DNA of 64,000 nucleotides, taken from contig CP063166.1 of the NCBI GenBank assembly GCA_016806145.1, positions 3,410,001 through 3,474,000 on the forward strand, written 5' to 3'. A model generated the notes under the pieces. The model ran no database searches and was not told the origin of the DNA. It worked only from the letters and a program-made list of their open reading frames with translations. Below, piece after piece: positions 23,888 through 32,343 of this stretch; the first letter of the stretch is position 1; the number at the start of each line of letters is the position of its first letter. The position numbers and the translations under genes are program-made. This DNA comes from Variovorax paradoxus (GTDB taxonomy: Bacteria > Pseudomonadota > Gammaproteobacteria > Burkholderiales > Burkholderiaceae_C).

Positions 23888-25108
23888 GCGGGCTCCAGCG
23901 CATGCTGGCGCGAAGCCAGCACGGCGCCGAGCCACAGCGCGATCGCCGACCCCACGAGGCCGCGCGCCAGCCCGCCCGGTCCGTCGGAGATCCAGCCGGT
24001 GATGGTCGGGCCCACGATCTGGCCGAAGGCGAACACGATGGTGAAGACGCTGATGCCCTGCGCCCAGCGCGAGGACGGCAGGTTGTGGCGCACCAGCGCG
24101 GTGGTCGAGGCCACCACCGAGAGGAACACGCCGCCGAACAGCAGCCCAGAGACCAGCGCGACGGGCGCCGACGCACTGAGCACCGGCAGCAAGGTCGCCA
24201 CGCCCAACAGCCCGTTGAGCAGCGCCTGCGGCTGGCCGCCCCGGTAGCGATCGAGCAGCCCGGCCCACAGCCGCGACGAGGCGATGCAGGCGATGCCCAG
24301 CAGCGAATAGAACAGCGTGACGAAGCCCGCGCTGGCGCCCTGCTCGCGCAGCAGCGCGATCACGAAGGTCATGTAGCCGATGTAGCCGATGCCGAAGAAG
24401 GCATAGCCCGCGAGCGCCCAGCCGAAGCGCCGCAGCGCGACCGGCGCGCCGGGTGCGGCACCGGGCGCCGCGGCGGCGGGCCGCGGGCGCGGGTCGATCG
24501 GGCAGCGCGCGGCCGGCCCAGGCCAGCAGCACGGTCGCGACGCCGCTGGCCACTGCCAGCGCCCACCAGGCCCAGGCCCAGCCATGCGGTTCGCCCGCGG
24601 CGGCCTGCAGCACCTGCGGCACGAGCAGCGCCGAGGCCAGGATGCCGAAGCCGGTGCCGCCGTAGTAGATGCCCAGCAGCAGGCCGCCGCGCGAGGCATC
24701 GGCCTCGCCGAGCCGCGCGGCCATCAGGCCGCCGGCCACGAACACCCAGGCGCTCGCGATGCCCGCGAGCAGCCGTTGCAGCAGCAGCGCGGGCGCCGCG
24801 GTGACGAAGCCGCTGCCGGCCATGAACAGGCTCGCGAGCACCGCGCCCACCACCAGCAGCCGGCTCACGCCGAAGCGCCGCATCAGCGCCGGCGTGACCA
24901 GCGCGCCCACCAGGTAGCCGACCGCGTTGGCGGTGTTCATGCCGCCCGCGAGCGCATAGCTCCAGCCGAGGTCGTCGCGCATCGGCGGCAGCAGCAGCGC
25001 ATAGGCGAAGCGCGTGATGCCGAGCGAGACGGCCGCGCCCATCGACAGGGCGAAGGCCAGCCGCAAGGTGGGCGGCACGGGGGCGGAGGAAGTCAGGGTG
25101 GTCGACAT
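23884..25108 (-). pseudogene. YbfB/YjiJ-family MFS transporter interrupted by a frameshift
   Basis: The N-terminal half reads in one frame from ATG 25108: GITRFAYALLLPPMRDDLGWSYALAGGMNTANAVGYLVGAL, ending near VLLAWAGRALP. The C-terminal half, from PVALRRFGWALAGYAFFGIGYIGYMTFVIALLREQGA to LEPA, is in a different frame that stops at 23884. The total of 1225 bases is one more than a multiple of three, so one extra base lies somewhere around 24470-24515, a G/C-rich stretch prone to error. Without correction, the first frame stays open and runs straight into the ogt frame. The gene is either a real pseudogene or an intact transporter with a sequencing error. Residues on both sides look conserved, which favours a recent event or an error. 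Confidence 0.8.
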
Positions 25109-25179
25109 CGGGCGGTGCGCGGGGATGCACCATTTTGCGGCAGGCCGCGCCGCCGCGCTGTCGCGCGTGAATCGGCCGC

Positions 25180-28100
25180 TCAGTGCACGCCGGCTTCCGC
25201 GTGAAGCAGGTGCCGCTCGAGCAGCACCGCCACGTGCACCGCCTCGCGCTGCGCGCCATCGGCGATCTGGTGCCGGCAGCTCGTGCCGTCGGCCACCACG
25301 ATGGCGCCGGGCTTGGCGCGAATCGCGGGCAACAGGCTGGCCTCGGCCATGCGCATCGAGACCTCGTAGTGGCTGGCCTCGTAGCCGAAGCTGCCCGCCA
25401 TGCCGCAGCACGAGCTCTCGATCAGTTCGGGCGCGGCGCCCGGGATCAGCTTCAGCACCTCGAGCACCGGGCTCACCGCGCCGAAGGCCTTCTGGTGGCA
25501 GTGGCCGTGCAGCAGGATCGGCGCCTCGGCCGGCTTGAGCGCGAGCTCGAAGCGCCCGGCGCGGACCTCGCGCGCGACGAACTCCTCGAACAGCAGCGCC
25601 TGCTTCGCCACGGTCTCGGCCTTCTCGCCGAAGCCCATCACCAGCGTTTCGTCGCGCAGCGTGAGCAGGCACGAGGGCTCCAGGCCCACCACCGGCACGC
25701 CCGCGCGCGCCAGCGGCAGCAAGGCATCGATCAGGGCCTCGGCCTTGCGCTTGGCTTCGTCGACCATGCCGCTGGCCAGATAGGTGCGGCCGCAGCAATG
25801 GTGCGCGCCGCGCTTCTCGACCGTGTGCAGCACATAGCCCGCGGCCTGCAACACGCGCGCGGCCGCGAGCGCGTTCTCGCTCTCGAAGGTGCCGTTGAAG
25901 GTGTCGACGAACAGCACCGCGGCCTTGCCGCCGCGCCGCGCGATCGCCAGCACGGTGTCACGGTCGGCGAACAGGCCGGGCTCGCCGTCCTTGGCGCGCC
26001 AGAAGGTGTCGCTGCGCCAGGCCGGCAGCGAGCGCCTGGCCGAGAAGCCCAGCAGCTTCTCGCCGAGCCAGGCGGCCCCCGGCACGCTGTTGCGCAGGTT
26101 CAGGAGCCACGGCAGCCGGCTCGCGCGGTGGGCGTAGTCGGGCAACTGCGCCACCAGCCGGTCCTTGAGCGTGTGGCCGTGGCGCCGCTTGTAGTGGGCC
26201 ATGAACTCGATCTTCATCTTCGCCATGTCCACGCCGGTCGGGCAGTCGCGCTTGCAGCCCTTGCAGCCCACGCACAGGTCCATGGTCTCGTGCAGGGCCT
26301 CGCCGGTGAAGGCATCGGGGCCGAGCTGGCCCGACAGCGCCAGCCGCAGCGTGTTGGCGCGGCCGCGCGTGAGGTGCTGCTCGTCGCGCGTGACGCGGTA
26401 GCTCGGGCACATGGTGCCGGCGTCGAACTTGCGGCAGTGGCCGTTGTTGTTGCACATCTCGACCGCCTTGGCCAGGCCGCCGGTGCTGTCGCCGCCGGTG
26501 CCGGGCGCGGAGGTCTGCTCGGTCACCGGGTCGGCATTCACGTTCCAGGCCGACCAGTCGAGCACCGGCTTGAGCTCGATGCGGCGATAGGGTTTCGGCG
26601 CGGTCGGCGGCGCGAAGCGGAACAGCGCGCCGTCGTCCATGCGCGGCGGGTCGATGATCTTGCCGGGGTTGAACAGGCCGATGGGATCGAGCTTGTGCTT
26701 GATCGCGCGGAAGGCCTCGTTGATCGCGGGCCCGAACTGCCACTCGATCCATTCGCCGCGGCACAGGCCGTCGCCGTGCTCGCCGCTGAAGGCGCCCTTG
26801 TACTTGCGCACCAGCGCCGAGGCCTCCTCGGCGATGGCACGCATCTTGGTGCCGCCATCGGCGCGCATGTCGAGGATCGGCCGCACGTGCAGGGTGCCGA
26901 CCGAGGCATGCGCATACCAGGTGCCGCGCGAGCCGTGGCGCGCGAACACCTCGGTCAGCGCGTCGGTGTATTCGGCCAGGTGCGCTAGCGGCACGGCGCA
27001 GTCCTCGATGAAGCTCACCGGCTTGCCGTCGCCCTTGAGGCTCATCATGATGTTGAGACCGGCCTTGCGCACCTCCCAGAGGTTCTTCTGGCGCGCCTCG
27101 TCGGGCATCTCGACCACGCTGCCCGGCAGGCCCAGGTCGCCCATCAGTTCCACCAGTCGAGCCAGCGCCTGCAGCAGCGGCGCCTTCTCGGCACCCGAGA
27201 ACTCCACCAGCAGGATCGCGGCCGGCTTGCCGATCAGCGCGGTCTGCACCGTGGGCTTGAAGGCCGGGTTCGCGAGGCTCAGCTCGATCATCGTGCGGTC
27301 GACCAGCTCGACCGCGGTGGGCCCGAGCTTGACGATGTGCTGCGCGGCATCCATGGCCGCATGGAAGGTCGGGAAGTTGACGATGCCCAGCACCTTGGCG
27401 CGCGGCAGCGGCGCCAGCTTGAGCGTGAGGCTGCGCGTGTAGGCCAGCGTGCCCTCGGCGCCGATCAGCAGGTGCGCGAGGTTCACGCTGCCGTCGGCCG
27501 TGTAGGGCTTCTCGCTCTGGTTGTCGAAGATGTCGAGGTTGTAGCCGGCCACGCGGCGCATCACCTTGGGCCAGTTCGCCGCGATCGCCTCGCGGTGCTG
27601 GCGCGCGAGGCCGCGCACGAACTGCGCGATGCCCGCGGCGCGCACGCCCAGCGAGCCCACGGGCCCGAAGTCCACCAGCTCGCCGCTCGACAGCCAGGCG
27701 CTCGCGCCGAGCACGTTGTGCACCATGTTGCCGTAGGCGATGGAGCGCGAGCCGCAGGAGTTGTTGCCGGCCATGCCGCCCAGGGTGGCCTGGGCGCTGG
27801 TCGACACGTCGACCGGATACCAGAGGCCGTGCGGCTTGAGCTGCGCGTTGAGGTGGTCGAGCACCAGCCCGGGCTCGACGGTGGCGGTGCCCGCTTCGAG
27901 GTCCAGGTCGAGCACGCGCCGGAAATGCTTGCTGTTGTCGATCACCAGCGCCGCGCCCGTGGTCTGGCCGCACTGGCTGGTGCCGCCGCCGCGCGCGAGC
28001 ACCGGCACCTTGAGGTCGCGCGCCACGTCGATGGCGGTGGCGATGTCGCGCTCGGTCGTCGGCACGAAGGCGCCGACCGGCGTGATCTGGTAGATCGAGG

Positions 28101-28251
28101 CGTCGGTGGCGTAGCGCCCGCGCGAACCCGCGTCGAACAGCACCTGCCCTTGCGTCTCGGCGCGCAGGCGGCGCGCGAGCGCCTCGCAGGTGTCGTTGGG
28201 CGGCAGGACGGTTCCGGCGGGCTGGATGCGGCTGGCGGGTTCGATGAGCAT
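25180..28251 (-). CDS. FAD-binding 2-hydroxyacid dehydrogenase fused to a 4Fe-4S/CCG domain (GlcD/Dld-GlpC type)
   Basis: A 1023-residue membrane-associated oxidoreductase that oxidises D-lactate, glycolate or a similar 2-hydroxyacid and passes electrons toward quinone. The PCMH FAD domain spans about 55-235 (ARGGGTSQCGQTTGAALVIDNSKH; TLGGMAGNNSCGSRS), and the FAD-oxidase C domain about 270-540 (GEHGDGLCRGEW). Two 4Fe-4S clusters follow, with ligands around C600-C615 and C660, C663, C666, C670. Two CCG domains then occur (HCCG near 818, SSCCGMAGSFGYE near 947). ATG 28251 is chosen since homology starts soon after. It is downstream of, and co-oriented with, a GntR regulator, and across from a glyoxylate aminotransferase, which fits glycolate or glycerate metabolism. 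Confidence 0.9.
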   Translation of the reverse strand: MLIEPASRIQPAGTVLPPNDTCEALARRLRAETQGQVLFDAGSRGRYATDASIYQITPVGAFVPTTERDIATAIDVARDLKVPVLARGGGTSQCGQTTGAALVIDNSKHFRRVLDLDLEAGTATVEPGLVLDHLNAQLKPHGLWYPVDVSTSAQATLGGMAGNNSCGSRSIAYGNMVHNVLGASAWLSSGELVDFGPVGSLGVRAAGIAQFVRGLARQHREAIAANWPKVMRRVAGYNLDIFDNQSEKPYTADGSVNLAHLLIGAEGTLAYTRSLTLKLAPLPRAKVLGIVNFPTFHAAMDAAQHIVKLGPTAVELVDRTMIELSLANPAFKPTVQTALIGKPAAILLVEFSGAEKAPLLQALARLVELMGDLGLPGSVVEMPDEARQKNLWEVRKAGLNIMMSLKGDGKPVSFIEDCAVPLAHLAEYTDALTEVFARHGSRGTWYAHASVGTLHVRPILDMRADGGTKMRAIAEEASALVRKYKGAFSGEHGDGLCRGEWIEWQFGPAINEAFRAIKHKLDPIGLFNPGKIIDPPRMDDGALFRFAPPTAPKPYRRIELKPVLDWSAWNVNADPVTEQTSAPGTGGDSTGGLAKAVEMCNNNGHCRKFDAGTMCPSYRVTRDEQHLTRGRANTLRLALSGQLGPDAFTGEALHETMDLCVGCKGCKRDCPTGVDMAKMKIEFMAHYKRRHGHTLKDRLVAQLPDYAHRASRLPWLLNLRNSVPGAAWLGEKLLGFSARRSLPAWRSDTFWRAKDGEPGLFADRDTVLAIARRGGKAAVLFVDTFNGTFESENALAAARVLQAAGYVLHTVEKRGAHHCCGRTYLASGMVDEAKRKAEALIDALLPLARAGVPVVGLEPSCLLTLRDETLVMGFGEKAETVAKQALLFEEFVAREVRAGRFELALKPAEAPILLHGHCHQKAFGAVSPVLEVLKLIPGAAPELIESSCCGMAGSFGYEASHYEVSMRMAEASLLPAIRAKPGAIVVADGTSCRHQIADGAQREAVHVAVLLERHLLHAEAGVH

Positions 28252-28282
28252 CGTGGGTTTTCTTCTTTGGGGGGAAGCGCGC

Positions 28283-28990
28283 TCAGGGCGCCTTGGAACG
28301 GGTCTTCTTCGCGGGCGGATAGATCTCGCCCTCGCGCAGCAGCTCGAGCACGGTGTCGCGCTTGCGCAGCACGTGCGCGACCAGCACCTTGCGCATGGCG
28401 GCGGCATCGCGCGCGGCCAGCGCCTCGATCATCTGTTCGTGCTCGGCCACCGCGTTCTTCCACTTGGCCTCGTTCTGGTTGGTGCGAAAGCGCAGCGACT
28501 GCACGCGCGCATTGATCGAGCGGTAGGTGTTCGACAGCACCGGATTGCCCGCGGCCTCGTTGATCGCCGAATGGATGCGCGCATTGAGCCGGTAGTAGCC
28601 AGAGAGGTCGTGCCGCGCGTAGCAGGCCAGCATCTCGTAGTGCAGCGCGCGCACCTCGGACAGCTGTTCCTCGGTGATGCGGCGCGCCGCCAGCTCGCCC
28701 GACATGCCCTCGAGCATCGACAGCACCTCGAAGGTGTCGATCACGTCGGCCTCGGTGAGCTTGACGGCCACCGCGCCGCGGTTGGGCAGCAGGTCGACCA
28801 GGCCCTCGGCCGCGAGCAGCTTGATCGCCTCGCGCAGCGGCGTGCGCGAGACGCGCAGCTGCAGGCAGAGCTCGCGCTCGTTGAGCTTGGCGCCCGGCGC
28901 GATCAGGCCTTCGACCAGCATGGTGCGCAGCCGCGCCGCGACCTGGTCGTGCAGCGAGAGACGGGAGATTTCGATGATTTCGGCGGTCAT
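28283..28990 (-). CDS. GntR-family regulator, FadR subfamily (FCD domain)
   Basis: A 235-residue repressor-type protein. The winged helix is SLHDQVAARLRTMLVEGLIAPGAKLNERELCLQLRVSRTPLREAIKLLAAEGLV (about 11-65). The all-helical FCD ligand domain follows with its metal-site histidines, in part NARIHSAINEAAGNPVL. The start ATG 28990 is the first before the HTH; upstream codons have no homology. The stop is 31 bases before the dehydrogenase start, so both form one operon. Its probable operators lie in the 131-base divergent gap toward the aminotransferase gene. Confidence 0.9.
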   Translation of the reverse strand: MTAEIIEISRLSLHDQVAARLRTMLVEGLIAPGAKLNERELCLQLRVSRTPLREAIKLLAAEGLVDLLPNRGAVAVKLTEADVIDTFEVLSMLEGMSGELAARRITEEQLSEVRALHYEMLACYARHDLSGYYRLNARIHSAINEAAGNPVLSNTYRSINARVQSLRFRTNQNEAKWKNAVAEHEQMIEALAARDAAAMRKVLVAHVLRKRDTVLELLREGEIYPPAKKTRSKAP

Positions 28991-29015
28991 GGGATGCGTT
29001 CTTGGGGCCTCGTGA

Positions 29016-29100
29016 TTGCATTTTGAATGCAAAAAAGAAGGGCTACAACCTTTGATATTTAGGGTAAACCAGCAGAACAAAATGAATTTTGAATGCAAAA
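29016..29100. promoter_or_regulatory. GntR operator sites: one full palindrome and a repeated half-site
   Basis: TTGCATT-TTG-AATGCAA (29016-29032) is a perfect 7+3+7 dyad. Its right part TTTTGAATGCAAAA (29021-29034) recurs exactly at 29087-29100, 66 bases or about six helical turns away. Both lie between the GntR gene and the divergent aminotransferase gene. Same-face spacing suggests looping or cooperative control of both operons by the adjacent GntR protein. Confidence 0.6.
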
Positions 29101-29121
29101 CTGGCGCCGAAAGGACCTGCC

Positions 29122-30366
29122 ATGCTGCAACTCGACCTCCATCCCACCGGCCGTCACTTCCTCCAGATCCCCGGCCCCAGCCCGGTGCCCGACCGCATCC
29201 TGCGGGCCATGAGCCTGCCCACCATCGACCACCGCGGGCCCGAGTTCGGCACGCTGGGCCTGAAGGTGCTCGGCGGCATCCAGCAGATCTTCAAGACGAA
29301 GCACCCGGTCGCGATCTACCCGGCCTCGGGCACCGGCGCCTGGGAAGCCGCGCTCGCCAACACGCTGAGCCCGGGCGACCACGTGCTGATGTACGAGACC
29401 GGCCACTTCGCCTCGCTGTGGCAGAAGATGGCCACGCGCCTGGGCGTGTCGACCGAGTTCCTCGCCTATGCGGGCAGCGACGAGCAATTGCCGAACGCGC
29501 CGAGCTGGCGCCGCGGCGTGCAGGCCGAGCTGATCGAGGCGCGGCTGCGCAAGGACACGGAGAAGAAGATCAAGGCCGTGTGCGTGGTGCACAACGAGAC
29601 CTCGACCGGCGTCACCTCCGACATCGCCGCGGTGCGCCAGGCCATCGATGCGGCCGGCCATCCGGCCCTCTTGATGGTCGACAGCATCTCGGGCCTCGCG
29701 AGCGCCGACTTCCGCCATGACGAATGGGGCGTGGACGTCACGGTCAGCGGCTCGCAGAAGGGCCTGATGCTGCCGCCGGGCATCAGCTTCAATGCGCTCT
29801 CGCCGCGTGCGCTCGAGGCCTCGAAGGGCGCGAAGCTGCCCAAGGCCTTCTGGGCCTGGGACGAGATCGTCGAGATGAACAAGGACGGCTACTGGCCCTA
29901 CACGCCCAACACCAACCTGCTCTACGGCCTCTCGGAATCGCTCGACATGCTGCTGGGCGAAGGGCTGGACAACGTGTTCGCGCGCCACCGCCGCTGGGCC
30001 GCGGGCGTGCGCGCCGCGGTCCAGGCCTGGGGCCTGCCGATCCAGTGCGCCGACCCGGCCGTCTATTCGCCGGTGCTCACGGGCGTGATCACGCCCGAGG
30101 GTGTCGATGCCGATGCGCTGCGCCGGCTGATCCACCAGCGCTTCGACCTCTCGCTGGGCACGGGCCTGGGCAAGCTCAAGGGCCGCATGTTCCGCATGGG
30201 CCATCTCGGCGACAGCAACGACCTCACGCTGGTGGCCATGGTCGCGGGTGTGGAGATGGGCATGAAGCTCACCGGCATCCAGCTCGCGGGCAGCGGCGTG
30301 CAGGCGGCGATGGACCATTTCGCGAGCCATCCGGCTGCGCCGGTGGCGCTGAAGAAGGCCGCGTAA
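29122..30366 (+). CDS. Class V aminotransferase, serine/alanine-glyoxylate type
   Basis: A 414-residue PLP enzyme that most likely transaminates glyoxylate to glycine using serine or alanine. The start is ATG 29122 with AAGGA 9 bases upstream; a TTG 11 codons earlier is less likely. Signatures are LQIPGPSPVPDRILRAMSLPTIDHRGPEF at the N-terminus, YPASGTGAWEAALANTLSPGD (cofactor phosphate) and MVDSISGLASADFRHDEWGVDV (Asp to the pyridine N). The Schiff-base lysine is in SGSQKGLMLPPGISF. It is divergent from the GntR/2-hydroxyacid dehydrogenase operon, so dehydrogenase-made glyoxylate could be its substrate. Confidence 0.9.
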   Translation: MLQLDLHPTGRHFLQIPGPSPVPDRILRAMSLPTIDHRGPEFGTLGLKVLGGIQQIFKTKHPVAIYPASGTGAWEAALANTLSPGDHVLMYETGHFASLWQKMATRLGVSTEFLAYAGSDEQLPNAPSWRRGVQAELIEARLRKDTEKKIKAVCVVHNETSTGVTSDIAAVRQAIDAAGHPALLMVDSISGLASADFRHDEWGVDVTVSGSQKGLMLPPGISFNALSPRALEASKGAKLPKAFWAWDEIVEMNKDGYWPYTPNTNLLYGLSESLDMLLGEGLDNVFARHRRWAAGVRAAVQAWGLPIQCADPAVYSPVLTGVITPEGVDADALRRLIHQRFDLSLGTGLGKLKGRMFRMGHLGDSNDLTLVAMVAGVEMGMKLTGIQLAGSGVQAAMDHFASHPAAPVALKKAA

Positions 30367-30406
30367 GGGAGTCTGCGCGCAGCAGATCAGAACGCACTCC
30401 CCCCAC

Positions 30407-30465
30407 CCGTTCGGGCTGATCCTGTCGAAGCCGCGCCCCGCCTTCGACAAGCTCAGGCCGAACGG
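30407..30465. repeat. REP-like palindrome
   Basis: Arms of 24 bases (30407-30430 and 30442-30465, three mismatches) contain CCGTTCGG, CTGA and TGTCGAAG and their complements around an 11-base GC-rich loop. Closely similar palindromes are scattered in many proteobacterial genomes. It sits in the 194-base gap after the aminotransferase and could stabilise or end its transcript. Confidence 0.65.
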
Positions 30466-30560
30466 TTTCCGGGAAGGGTGCGGATGGCCAAGGAAGGTCC
30501 AGGCACGGGACTCGCGGCTTCGGCCTTCATCCGATATCACAACCCACGGAGACAAGCACG

Positions 30561-31538
30561 ATGCAACGACGTTCCCTGATCCAGGCCGCGACCGCCGCGG
30601 CCGCCACGCTGGGCGTGCCCCGGCTGTTCGCGCAGGACTGGCCCAACGCGCCGGTGCGCATCGTGGTGGGCTTCCCGCCGGGCGGCGGCACCGATGCGCT
30701 GGCGCGCGTGGTGGCGCAGAAGCTCACCGTGATGTGGAACCAGCAGGTGATCGTCGAGAACAAGGCCGGCGTGGCCGGCGTGCTCGCGGCCGACTACGTG
30801 GCGCAGCAGCCGAGCGACGGCAGCACGCTGCTGATGGCCCACATCAACAGCCATGCGCTCGCGCCCAGCCTGCAGCCCAAGCTGCGCTACAGCGTGGAGC
30901 GCGACTTCGTGCCGATCGTGCTGGTGGGCGTCACGCCCAACCTGCTGATCGCGAGCCCGGCGCAGAAGGCGCTCACGGTGAAGGACATCGTGGCCGCCTG
31001 CAAGGCCGCGCCCGGCACGCTGAGCTTCGGCTCGGCCGGCGCCGGCTCGGCGCAGCACCTGGCGCTCGAGATGTTCAAGCTGCAGGCCGGCGTCGATGCG
31101 CTGCACGTGCCCTACAAGGGCAGCGGGCCGCTGCTGGCCGACCTGATGGGCGGGCAGATCCAGTACAGCTTCGAGACCATGACCGCCGCCACGCCGCACG
31201 TGAAGAGCGGCCGCGTGCTCGCGGTGGCGCAGACGCGCACCCAGCGCGCCAAGGGCCATCCGAACGTGCCGACCATGCAGGAGCAGGGCTTCCAGGGCTT
31301 CGAGGCCACCACCTGGTACGGCCTCGCCGGCCCGGGCAAGCTGCCAGCGCCGATCGCGCAGAAGGTCAACCGCGACGTCAATGCCGTGCTCGCCATGCCC
31401 GACGTGCAGGAGAAGCTCGACACCTACGGCGCCGAGGACGGCGGCGGCTCGCAGGACAAGTTCAGGCAGTTCATCCACACCGAGATCGCCAAGTGGGCCA
31501 AGGTGGTGAAGGACGGCAACGTGCGCGTCGAATCTTGA
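30561..31538 (+). CDS. Tripartite tricarboxylate transporter substrate-binding protein (Bug/TctC family)
   Basis: A 325-residue periplasmic receptor of a family greatly expanded in Bordetella, Cupriavidus and Variovorax. An export signal MQRRSLIQAATAAAATLG ends near LFAQ. The family pattern follows: WPNAPVRIVVGFPPGGGTDALARVVAQKL, VIVENKAGVAGVLAADYVAQQPSDGSTLL and LHVPYKGSGPLLADLMGGQI. GGAGA precedes ATG 30561. No TctA/TctB membrane genes are near, as is common for orphan Bug proteins. It is in one direction with the aminotransferase and hydratase genes, which suggests a carboxylate ligand of that pathway. Confidence 0.93.
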   Translation: MQRRSLIQAATAAAATLGVPRLFAQDWPNAPVRIVVGFPPGGGTDALARVVAQKLTVMWNQQVIVENKAGVAGVLAADYVAQQPSDGSTLLMAHINSHALAPSLQPKLRYSVERDFVPIVLVGVTPNLLIASPAQKALTVKDIVAACKAAPGTLSFGSAGAGSAQHLALEMFKLQAGVDALHVPYKGSGPLLADLMGGQIQYSFETMTAATPHVKSGRVLAVAQTRTQRAKGHPNVPTMQEQGFQGFEATTWYGLAGPGKLPAPIAQKVNRDVNAVLAMPDVQEKLDTYGAEDGGGSQDKFRQFIHTEIAKWAKVVKDGNVRVES

Positions 31539-31551
31539 GAAGATCGGCGGC

Positions 31552-32343
31552 ATGAACGCACACACGACCACCCTGCCCCCTGCTCTTTCCGCGCTGGCCG
31601 ACGCCCTCGTCGCCGCGCGCCGCGCCGACCGCACGCTCGATGCCGTGCCCTGGCTCGACATGCTGCACGCGCCCGCCGAGGCCTATGCGGTGCAGGACGC
31701 GGTGGCCGCGGCACTCGGCTGGTTCGACGCGGGCACCCTGCCCGGCTGCTGGAAATCCGGCGGCGGCTCGCGCACTGCGACGCTCACGCATGCGCCGCTG
31801 CCGCCCGCCGGCGTGCGCCGGAGCCCGGCCGACTACAGCGACCTGGTGTTCCACCAGCCCGGCATCGAGGCCGAGATCGCGCTGCGCCTGGGCCGCGAGG
31901 TCACGCCGGCCCTGGCCGCCTCGCTCGCGCATGAAGACGCGGCCGCGATGGTCGATGCCATGACCGTCTCGATCGAGGTCTGCGATGCGCGCTGGCAGGA
32001 CCGCGAGGCCGCCACGCCGTTGCTGCGGCTGGCCGACTCGCAGGTGCACGGCGCGCTGGTGCTCGGCGAATGGCGGCCCTTCGCCGCCATCGACTGGGCC
32101 TCGCAGCGCTGCGAAACCAGGATCGGCAACGCCGACACGGTGGTGCGCGAAGGCAGCCATCCGCTCGGCGATCCGGCCTGGCTGCTGCCGATCTGGTTGC
32201 GCCATCTCACGCGCCATGGCCAGGCCGTGCCGGCCGGCACGGTGGTCACCACCGGTTCCTGGATCGGCCTCTTGCCCTGCGCGCGCGGCGATCAGGTGAC
32301 GGCCGACTTCCCCGGCATCGGCGCCGTGCGGCTGCGCGTGTAG
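31552..32343 (+). CDS. 2-keto-4-pentenoate hydratase / fumarylacetoacetate hydrolase-family protein
   Basis: A 263-residue protein of the hydratase group that includes MhpD-like enzymes acting on 2-oxo acids. Visible features are WKSGGGSRTATLTHAPLPPAGV near 67-88, FHQPGIEAEIALRLGREVTP (acidic metal-ligand region, GIEAEIA), SIEVCDARWQDREAATPLLRLADSQVHGALVLG and GTVVTTGSWIGLLPCARGDQVTADFPGIGAVRLRV at the C-terminus, the last being highly typical. It begins 13 bases after the Bug gene. Its last 52 bases overlap the convergent LysR gene. Confidence 0.88.
   Translation: MNAHTTTLPPALSALADALVAARRADRTLDAVPWLDMLHAPAEAYAVQDAVAAALGWFDAGTLPGCWKSGGGSRTATLTHAPLPPAGVRRSPADYSDLVFHQPGIEAEIALRLGREVTPALAASLAHEDAAAMVDAMTVSIEVCDARWQDREAATPLLRLADSQVHGALVLGEWRPFAAIDWASQRCETRIGNADTVVREGSHPLGDPAWLLPIWLRHLTRHGQAVPAGTVVTTGSWIGLLPCARGDQVTADFPGIGAVRLRV

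Noticed and set aside
20073..24176. A 1367-codon minus-strand frame spanning ogt and the fusion gene
   Set aside because: It reads off-frame through known genes (ogt, the MocR antisense and the fusion protein) and has low-complexity Arg/Ala composition. It is not a giant gene.
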